Of a stretch of DNA of 64,000 nt, positions 53,593 to 64,000 are shown one piece after another; positions within the stretch are counted from its first letter, which is position 1; each line of letters begins with the position of its first letter. This stretch comes from Pseudomonas fluorescens (GTDB lineage: Bacteria > Pseudomonadota > Gammaproteobacteria > Pseudomonadales > Pseudomonadaceae). The position numbers and the translations under genes are program-made. The notes under the pieces were generated by a model. It was not told the origin of the DNA and made no database searches. It saw only the letters and a list, made by a program, of their open reading frames with translations. The stretch lies in contig NZ_CABVIX010000004.1 of NCBI RefSeq assembly GCF_902498185.1, positions 248,001 to 312,000 on the forward strand, given 5' to 3'.

Positions 53593-53944
53593 AGGCGAAC
53601 TCCACCCCCAGCAGCGGAGCACGCCGGGAGAATCAATCGATCAGATCTAGCTTGGCAAATCGGGCTATTGAGTAACTACTGGGTAAGTCCATGGTGGTAT
53701 TCCACAAGCCCCGGCGGGGCTGACGGGCGCAATCATACACTGCCTCTTCTGTTGCAGTGCTTAAAATTTTGGCGATAACAATCGTTTACGCGATGAAGCT
53801 ATGACAACGCTCACGACTATCAGTGCGACGGATGACGCAGACAAAAGAGCACACTGGAAATGCAAAACGAAGGGTGGGCACAGCAGGCAAAAGTAGAATG
53901 CCAGAAAGCAGAAAGCCCGCTACGGGAGCGGGCTTTCTGTTGTA
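53593..53944. other. Intergenic region between mgtE and the tRNA cluster
   Basis: 352 bases without a convincing gene. It contains the mgtE leader with a GC-rich hairpin (AGCCCC-GGC-GGGGCT, 53707-53721) and the tRNA terminator at 53910-53938. I cannot identify an M-box or other Mg2+ riboswitch by eye. Confidence 0.5.
53910..53938 (-). terminator. Terminator downstream of the tRNA-Arg(ACG) cluster
   Basis: A 12-bp perfect stem (AGAAAGCCCGCT / AGCGGGCTTTCT) with a five-base loop lies 7 bp beyond the last tRNA-Arg copy on the minus strand and should end the tRNA transcript. Confidence 0.8.
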
Positions 53945-54021
53945 TGGTGGACTCAGCAGGATTCGAACCTGCGACCGCTCGGTTCGTAGCCGAGTACTCT
54001 ATCCAGCTGAGCTATGAGTCC
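53945..54021 (-). tRNA. tRNA-Arg (ACG), copy 3 in transcription order
   Basis: Full cloverleaf on the minus strand with acceptor GGACTCA / TGAGTCC, anticodon loop CTACGAA (anticodon ACG, read as ICG after modification), T-loop GGTTCGAA, discriminator A and encoded CCA. Identical across its 77 bases to the two copies upstream. Confidence 0.96.
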
Positions 54022-54095
54022 AGAGTTGGTATTTTTAGACCAGGTTACCACTGGTTGAAACAAAGCTGCCTGGGTTACCAGCCAACTTCATTGTA

Positions 54096-54172
54096 TGGTG
54101 GACTCAGCAGGATTCGAACCTGCGACCGCTCGGTTCGTAGCCGAGTACTCTATCCAGCTGAGCTATGAGTCC
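54096..54172 (-). tRNA. tRNA-Arg (ACG), copy 2
   Basis: Same 77-base sequence and fold as the copy at 53945-54021, with anticodon ACG and encoded CCA. Middle unit of the 151-bp tandem array. Confidence 0.96.
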
Positions 54173-54246
54173 AGAGTGGTAGTTTTAGACCAGATTACCA
54201 CTGGTTTTAACAAGGCTGCCTGGACATGCCAGAAAACCTCATCATA

Positions 54247-54323
54247 TGGTGGACTCAGCAGGATTCGAACCTGCGACCGCTCGGTTCGTAGCCGAGTACT
54301 CTATCCAGCTGAGCTATGAGTCC
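54247..54323 (-). tRNA. tRNA-Arg (ACG), copy 1
   Basis: Same 77-base sequence and fold, anticodon ACG, encoded CCA. First Arg tRNA after tRNA-Ser in the transcript csrA / serV / argV, a gene order also found in E. coli. Confidence 0.96.
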
Positions 54324-54427
54324 ATGTCGCGCATTATAGTTCGCTATTTCAGCTTTGCAACCACTTTTTCGTTTAGTTTCAACGACTTAGCGATCAAGCC
54401 AGTTTACAGCGCCCTACATTTGAATAA

Positions 54428-54518
54428 TGGCGGAGAAGGGGGGATTCGAACCCCCGATACCCTTGTGAGGTATACTCCCTTAGCAGGGGAGCGCCTTCGG
54501 CCACTCGGCCACCTCTCC
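54428..54518 (-). tRNA. tRNA-Ser (GCT)
   Basis: A 91-base class II tRNA with a long variable arm. Acceptor GGAGAGG / CCTTCTCC with discriminator G, anticodon stem CTCCC / GGGAG around loop CTGCTAA (anticodon GCT), and encoded CCA. It lies 72 bp after csrA on the same strand. Confidence 0.96.
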
Positions 54519-54590
54519 GCAACACGGGGCGTATAATAACCAGAGGCTTCCCCGTTTGCAAACCCTTTTTTAAAAAAAACTCGATAAAAA

Positions 54591-54779
54591 TTAAAGGCTT
54601 GGTTCTTCGTCTTTCTCGTTCTTGATCCGCAGGTAGATTTCCTCGCGGTGAACGGCCACTTCCTTAGGGGCGCTGACACCGATACGCACCTGGTTTCCTT
54701 TGACGCCAAGCACCGTTACGGTGATCTCGCCATCGCCAATGATCAGGCTCTCGGCGCACCGACGAGTCAGAATCAGCAT
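54591..54779 (-). CDS. csrA: Carbon storage / secondary metabolism regulator CsrA (RsmA)
   Basis: CsrA/RsmA binds GGA motifs in mRNA leaders and controls motility, biofilm and secretion. From ATG 54779 (preceded by GAGGAGA) the 62-residue protein is [23 protein letters not shown]..., with R44 region in [12 protein letters not shown] intact. Between lysC and the tRNA-Ser/Arg cluster, its usual genomic position. The longer in-frame start at 54812 is rejected. Confidence 0.97.
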   Translation of the reverse strand: MLILTRRCAESLIIGDGEITVTVLGVKGNQVRIGVSAPKEVAVHREEIYLRIKNEKDEEPSL

Positions 54780-54920
54780 AGTTTTCTCCTCAAGCAATTC
54801 ATTCAGGGACAACAGTCTGTATAGGCCTGGGACCCCCCTTCCCTTCTGGAAGCGGCGCCAGGCCTGTGAAGCAACTCACGCCGGCAAAAGGACAGGATTG
54901 CCGGCGCAAGCCAGAAACGC

Positions 54921-54946
54921 GAAGGGCGCGGCAAGCCGCGCCCTTC
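54921..54946 (-). terminator. GC-rich hairpin between lysC and csrA
   Basis: A 12-base perfect inverted repeat (GAAGGGCGCGGC / GCCGCGCCCTTC) with a two-base centre lies 11 bp past the lysC stop. The T-run after it is weak, so it may be a partial terminator allowing read-through to csrA. Confidence 0.5.
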
Positions 54947-54957
54947 AGGGCAGCGCC

Positions 54958-56193
54958 TTACTCACTCTGTCGAGCGGGGGCGTCCAGTTCGAAGGCGGTG
55001 TGCAAGGCTCGCACAGCCAGCTCCAGGTACTTCTCCTCGATCACCACCGAGACCTTGATCTCGGAGGTGGAGATCATCTGGATGTTGATGCTCTCCTTTG
55101 CCAGGGCTTCGAACATGCGGCTGGCGACACCCGCGTGCGAGCGCATGCCGACGCCGACGATCGAGACCTTGGCGATCTTGGTGTCACCGCTCACTACACG
55201 CGCGCCGATTTCACGGGCAGTGTTTTCCAGCACGCTCTGTGCCTTCTCGTACTCGTTGCGGTGCACGGTGAAGGTGAAGTCGGTGGTGTTATCGTGCGAC
55301 ACATTCTGCACGATCATGTCGACTTCTATGTTCGCGGCACTGATCGGGCCGAGGATCTTGAAAGCAACGCCCGGAGTGTCCGGTACGCCGCGGATGGTCA
55401 GCTTGGCCTCATCGCGATTGAAGGCGATGCCGGAAATGATCGGCTGTTCCATGGATTCCTCTTCATCAATGGTAATGAGGGTACCCGGACCCTCCTTGAA
55501 GCTGTGCAGCACGCGCAGCGGGACGTTGTATTTGCCGGCGAACTCGACCGAGCGGATCTGCAGCACCTTGGAACCGAGGCTGGCCATTTCCAGCATCTCT
55601 TCGAAGGTGATCTTCTCCAGGCGGCGAGCTTGCGCGACGACACGCGGATCGGTGGTATAGACGCCATCGACATCGGTATAGATCTGGCATTCGTCAGCCT
55701 TGAGCGCGGCCGCCAGGGCAACGCCGGTGGTGTCGGAACCGCCACGACCAAGCGTGGTGATATTGCCGTGTTCGTCGACACCCTGGAAACCCGCAACGAC
55801 CACCACGCGTCCGGCGTTGAGGTCGGCACGGATCTTCTGGTCGTCGATCTGCAGGATGCGCGCTTTGTTGTGCGAGCTGTCGGTGAGAATCCGCACCTGG
55901 TTGCCGGTGTACGACACCGCTGGCACACCACGCTTCATCAAGGCCATGGCCAGCAGCGCGATGGTGACCTGCTCGCCGGTCGAAACGATCACGTCCAGTT
56001 CACGAGGAACCGGCTGATCGGTGATCTGCCTGGCCAGGTCGATCAGGCGATTGGTTTCACCGCTCATGGCCGACAGCACAACCACCAGGTCATCGCCGCC
56101 TTCGCGGAATTTCTTGATCTTGTCGGCAACCTGCTCGATTCGCTCGATGGAACCGACAGAGGTGCCGCCAAATTTCTGTACGATCAACGCCAT
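54958..56193 (-). CDS. lysC: Aspartate kinase
   Basis: Aspartokinase commits aspartate to Lys, Thr and Met synthesis. The 411-residue protein begins MALIVQKFGGTSVGSIERI, has the kinase core with VVLSAMSGETNRLIDLA, TLGRGGSDTTGVALAAAL and YTDVDGVYTTDPRVV, and ends with tandem ACT domains (about 265-400: ISGIAFNRDEAKLTIRGVPD, KVSIVGVGMRSHAGVASRMF). It is 88 bp downstream of alaS and precedes csrA, the standard pseudomonad order. Confidence 0.97.
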   Translation of the reverse strand: MALIVQKFGGTSVGSIERIEQVADKIKKFREGGDDLVVVLSAMSGETNRLIDLARQITDQPVPRELDVIVSTGEQVTIALLAMALMKRGVPAVSYTGNQVRILTDSSHNKARILQIDDQKIRADLNAGRVVVVAGFQGVDEHGNITTLGRGGSDTTGVALAAALKADECQIYTDVDGVYTTDPRVVAQARRLEKITFEEMLEMASLGSKVLQIRSVEFAGKYNVPLRVLHSFKEGPGTLITIDEEESMEQPIISGIAFNRDEAKLTIRGVPDTPGVAFKILGPISAANIEVDMIVQNVSHDNTTDFTFTVHRNEYEKAQSVLENTAREIGARVVSGDTKIAKVSIVGVGMRSHAGVASRMFEALAKESINIQMISTSEIKVSVVIEEKYLELAVRALHTAFELDAPARQSE

Positions 56194-56280
56194 TTCAATG
56201 CCGCCTCAGCCCATGAATGGGCACCCAATAAACAATCCAACGTGCCGCGGCCGATGACTAGACCACCGGCCGCAGGCATC

Positions 56281-58905
<2,625 letters not shown>

Positions 58906-59105
58906 AGGTTCTTCCACGGAAACGGCGGCCTGCGTCAAATTGACGAAACGACGGCAAAGGGCCGCATTATATCGGTCCTGCAATCTCGGTGCAGTGTGTT
59001 TATGCGATAGAAACCGCCGATCGGACGGTTTGTGACCGTACTATCTCACACGCTGCGCCCCTCCCACAGAGGGCAGGGAATTTCGGCAGGCTATGCAAGA
59101 GAAAG

Positions 59106-60113
59106 TCAGGCCAGGTGTTGGCCGGAGTCGGGCACTACCAGAATGCCCGCGCGCAGGCCGTTGCGGACCTTGGGATTGGGGAAGATGATGCGCGCGCCCT
59201 CCTCCTCGACGATCCAGCGTGTCTCGGCCAGGTCCTCGGCCAGCAGATAACCCTTGCTCAGTTCCGAGAAGTTCTCGATGTCGGCAGGCAGGTGCAGGTG
59301 GAAGCTGTCGCTGTGCTTGATGATCTCGCGGGCGACACTGAACAGCTGCAGGCCGTCGAGCTGTTGGTCGGTCTCGGGCTCATCGCCTTCGACCAACTGC
59401 CTGAGCCGGGCGTGCAGGAGGTCAAGGTTGACCTGCTCGTTCTGCCCGAAAGGACGTGCCTTGCCAAGCTCCAGAGTAAACGCTTCGGCCTCCAGCTGCT
59501 CGTAGGTAAACGCGCTGAAGGTGACCGAGGGCTTGCTTTGCAGCAGCACCGCTTCCATTCCTGCGGCGCGCAACCGCGCCAGCTCTCGCCGGGAATGCTG
59601 GCGGCCATCTTTATAGGGATACAGTGCGAACTGCTCGATCTTCGAAGCGCGGATCGCGGTGTGCAGGTCGTAATGCAGGCGGGTACGCCCAGAGAGGCTG
59701 AAGAATACCCGGGCGAACTGCTCCAGCTCACCGGCGCGCAGCGCTTCGAAGCCGCTGGACAACTCGTGCCGGCCGTTGAACAGGCGGTTGATATCCTGCT
59801 CGATGAAGCGTTCGCCCCGGCGGATCGCCTGGGGATTGCCGAACAGGAACAATACCCGCGCCCGCGGCTTGATGTCACCCCTCGCCACGCCATGCAGCAA
59901 CTCGTCGAGCAACTCGATCGGCGCGGTTTCGTTGCCGTGGATGCCTGCCGACAACAGCAGGTCCATGCCATTGTCACGCGCCTCGGGAGGCCGCACCTCC
60001 AGCGCGCCTTCGCCCAACCAGCGCAAGCGCACTCCCTCGACCGTCACTTGTGTCTTCTCGGCCGGCTCATGGCCGGCGAGGGTCAGGTCAAGCAGTTTGC
60101 CGAGGGCGAGCAT
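59106..60113 (-). CDS. astE: Succinylglutamate desuccinylase
   Basis: Last step of the arginine succinyltransferase pathway: succinylglutamate to glutamate and succinate. The 335-residue zinc hydrolase has the metal-binding motif [14 protein letters not shown] (His and Glu), [29 protein letters not shown], and the third ligand region [12 protein letters not shown]. It is 9 bp downstream of the small His-tailed ORF. Confidence 0.95.
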   Translation of the reverse strand: MLALGKLLDLTLAGHEPAEKTQVTVEGVRLRWLGEGALEVRPPEARDNGMDLLLSAGIHGNETAPIELLDELLHGVARGDIKPRARVLFLFGNPQAIRRGERFIEQDINRLFNGRHELSSGFEALRAGELEQFARVFFSLSGRTRLHYDLHTAIRASKIEQFALYPYKDGRQHSRRELARLRAAGMEAVLLQSKPSVTFSAFTYEQLEAEAFTLELGKARPFGQNEQVNLDLLHARLRQLVEGDEPETDQQLDGLQLFSVAREIIKHSDSFHLHLPADIENFSELSKGYLLAEDLAETRWIVEEEGARIIFPNPKVRNGLRAGILVVPDSGQHLA

Positions 60114-60122
60114 GGCGATTCC

Positions 60123-60413
60123 TTAGTGTTGATGACCGCAGTCGGGGCCGTGGACGTGATCGTCGTCGTCACCCGTTTCAGCCGGCTCCATTTCCAGCTG
60201 CAGGCTCACCAGGTTGGTGGCCATCGGGCGCAGCAGCAGGTTGGCGTACTCGGTGTCGTCTTCGTCGACATCGACACCGATCAGCAGCTGGCCGCGACCG
60301 TCCTGCTGGATCCACACCTCCTTGCCTTGCCAGACCACGGCAAAGCGCGTGCAGGACGTTTCCAGCTGGGTACCGTCGTGGTCTTCAAGGATCAGCTGCA
60401 GGGCATCGGACAT
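60123..60413 (-). CDS. Conserved small protein of the ast operon with His/Cys-rich tail
   Basis: A 96-residue protein between astB and astE; P. aeruginosa has a hypothetical gene (PA0900, as I recall) at the same place. Start ATG 60413 (MSDALQLILEDHDGTQLETS). The body is beta-rich (FAVVWQGKEVWIQQDGRGQLLIGVDVD) and the tail DDDDHVHGPDCGHQH has four His, one Cys and four Asp, a likely metal-binding motif. AstE is a zinc enzyme, so metal delivery or sensing is a possible role, but this is inference. Confidence 0.82.
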   Translation of the reverse strand: MSDALQLILEDHDGTQLETSCTRFAVVWQGKEVWIQQDGRGQLLIGVDVDEDDTEYANLLLRPMATNLVSLQLEMEPAETGDDDDHVHGPDCGHQH

Positions 60414-60427
60414 ATCGGATTCTCTCT

Positions 60428-61777
60428 TCAAGGTTGGCGTTGGAAAGGATAGACCGAGCCCAGCTTGAGGATCTGGGTCAGTTCATCCAGTGCCGCGCGG
60501 CACTCGACCAGCAATTGCGGATCGGCAAGGTCTGCGTCGCTCATGCGGTCGCGGTAATGCCTGTCGACCCACTGGAGCAGCGTGTCGTACAGCGGCGCGG
60601 TCATGATAACGCCTGGGTTGACCGCCGCCAGTTCAGTTTCATTCAAGGCGACCCGCAAGCGCAGGCATGCCGGCCCGCCGCCGTTCTGCATGCTCTGCTT
60701 GAGGTCGAACACCTTGACCTCGCCTACCGGGCCACCCTGGCCGGTGAGCTGGGAGAGGTAGTTCCATACCCGCTCATTGTTGCGGCACTCTTCGGGCACC
60801 ACCAGCAGCATCGAGCCGTCGGCGCGGGTGAGCAGCTGGCTGTTGAACAGGTAGGACCGCACTGCATCCTCCACCGTCACCGCCGAGCGTGGGACGCCGA
60901 TGGCCTGGAAGCGGCCGCCCTTGCTGGCCAGTTTAGCCTGCAGCTGGGCCAGTACCGCGTCGCTGTCCAGAAACGCATCTTCATGGTGAAACAGCACCTC
61001 GCCATTGCCCACCGCGATCACGTCGTTATGGAACACGCCCTGGTCGATCACTGCAGGGTTCTGCTGAGCGTAGACCACGCCGTCCTCGCTCAGGCCATGC
61101 AGGCGAACCACGGCCTGGGAGGCTTCAAGCGTCTGGCGTGCGGGGTACTTCTGCGGTGCCGGGTAACGGCTGTCGAATGCGCTGCGGCCATAGACGAAAA
61201 ACTCGACTCCCGCTTCGCCATACTCGCGGCACAAGCGCGTGTGGTTGGCCGCGCCCTCATCGCCGAACTGCGCAACCGCCGGCAGCGCCGCATGGTGGGC
61301 GAAGTGGCGGTCATCCGCGAACATCGCACCCAGCACGCGGCTGGTGGTCGGGTGTTCGATGCTGCGGTGGTACTTGCAATTGAGATTGGCAGCGGTGAAA
61401 TGCACGCGGCCGTCCGCAGTGTCTGCGCTTGGGCTGACGGTGGCAGCGTTGGCCACCCACATGCTCGAGGCCGAGCAGCTGGCCACCAGCAGCGGCATGG
61501 ATTCTTTCGCCGCGCGCTGGATCACCTCGCCATCGCTGCCGCTGAAGCCCAGGCGCCGAAGGGCCGCCACGTCGGGTCGTTCCTGCGGGGCCAGCACGCC
61601 CTGCTGGAAGCCCATGTCTACCAGGGCTTTCATTTTCGCCAAGCCCTGGCGCGCCGCTTCGCGCGGGTTCGAACACTGCTGGCTGTTGCTCTGCGAGGCA
61701 ACATTGCCATAGGACAGCCCGCCGTAGTTGTGCGTAGGTCCTACCAGACCATCAAAATTCACTTCGTAGGATTTCAT
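60428..61777 (-). CDS. astB: N-succinylarginine dihydrolase
   Basis: Converts succinylarginine to succinylornithine, CO2 and ammonia. The 449-residue protein starts [20 protein letters not shown], the AstB N-terminal signature of the amidinotransferase fold, and contains [27 protein letters not shown] with catalytic His, and the catalytic Cys near the C-terminus in [13 protein letters not shown]. It follows astD by 23 bp. Confidence 0.96.
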   Translation of the reverse strand: MKSYEVNFDGLVGPTHNYGGLSYGNVASQSNSQQCSNPREAARQGLAKMKALVDMGFQQGVLAPQERPDVAALRRLGFSGSDGEVIQRAAKESMPLLVASCSASSMWVANAATVSPSADTADGRVHFTAANLNCKYHRSIEHPTTSRVLGAMFADDRHFAHHAALPAVAQFGDEGAANHTRLCREYGEAGVEFFVYGRSAFDSRYPAPQKYPARQTLEASQAVVRLHGLSEDGVVYAQQNPAVIDQGVFHNDVIAVGNGEVLFHHEDAFLDSDAVLAQLQAKLASKGGRFQAIGVPRSAVTVEDAVRSYLFNSQLLTRADGSMLLVVPEECRNNERVWNYLSQLTGQGGPVGEVKVFDLKQSMQNGGGPACLRLRVALNETELAAVNPGVIMTAPLYDTLLQWVDRHYRDRMSDADLADPQLLVECRAALDELTQILKLGSVYPFQRQP

Positions 61778-61800
61778 CGGCCAGGCTCCGGGACCAGTTG

Positions 61801-64000
<2,200 letters not shown>

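Larger units (their letters stand above)
53945..54323 (-). repeat. Three tandem 151-bp units, each with a tRNA-Arg(ACG)
   Basis: The tRNA starts are exactly 151 bases apart (53945, 54096, 54247). The spacers between them are also related, for example ...TTTTTAGACCAGGTTACCACT... and ...TTTTAGACCAGATTACCACT... (18-20 of 20 shared), so the unit was duplicated with its spacer and the spacers have since drifted while the tRNAs stayed identical. Confidence 0.9.

Noticed and set aside
53593..53720. Possible Mg2+ riboswitch in the mgtE leader
   Set aside because: Only a short GC hairpin is visible; the multi-helix M-box pattern could not be traced.

Overview
The window reads as chromosome of a Pseudomonas putida-group bacterium. 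The evidence is a lateral flagellar flg block followed by a complete branched-chain keto-acid dehydrogenase operon (bkdR / bkdAA-bkdAB-bkdB-lpdV), a Pseudomonas-type csrA-lysC-alaS-ast block, AmrZ, an MvaT-type nucleoid protein, and generally high GC with Pseudomonas Shine-Dalgarno patterns. No IS element, prophage, CRISPR array or replication origin was seen. flgL at the left edge and astA at the right edge run off the window.

Layout. 1-16.2 kb is the flagellar and chemotaxis block: flgL-K-J-I-H-G-F and [small secreted ORF]-flgE-D-C-B on the minus strand, cheR-cheV on the minus strand, and flgA, flgMN and flgZ on the plus strand. The promoters can be read: near-consensus sigma54 -24/-12 elements precede flgF, flgB and flgA, and a textbook sigma28 (FliA) element precedes flgM. 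16.3-19.1 kb holds an MFS transporter and a glutamine-synthetase-family enzyme. 19.2-26.05 kb is a tightly packed eight-gene minus-strand cassette: VioA-like sugar aminotransferase, dedicated acyl carrier protein, KAS III, SDR ketoreductase, NeuD/VioB-type acyltransferase, FkbM methyltransferase, Rieske oxygenase and a second hexapeptide protein. It has locally low GC. It looks like a nucleotide-aminosugar N-acylation and modification pathway, and because it sits beside the flagellar genes a flagellin glycan is its most likely product. This is the most interesting system in the window.

26.2-31.9 kb is bkdR and the divergent bkd operon with a strong terminator. 32-43.5 kb is an accessory stretch: a large lipoprotein with a pre-toxin 'TG'-like segment, an isochorismatase-fold protein whose nucleophilic Cys is Ser, a LysR regulator, an aldo/keto reductase, a sugar-porter MFS protein, an MvaT-family protein, EndA with an extra Cys-containing tail, small conserved hypotheticals, and an AT-rich APS-kinase plus sulfotransferase pair whose sulfotransferase is split by a one-base frameshift.

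42.7-50.2 kb is the glycolate operon (glcC, divergent glcDEFG) with malate synthase G as its last gene, so that glycolate is oxidised to glyoxylate and condensed with acetyl-CoA to malate from one transcription unit. tRNA-Arg(CCT) follows. 50.6-53.6 kb holds a small peptide, phnN, amrZ and mgtE. 53.9-64 kb is a conserved core: three tRNA-Arg(ACG) genes in 151-bp tandem units, tRNA-Ser(GCT), csrA, lysC, alaS, and the arginine succinyltransferase pathway genes astE, a His-tailed small protein, astB, astD and astA (partial).
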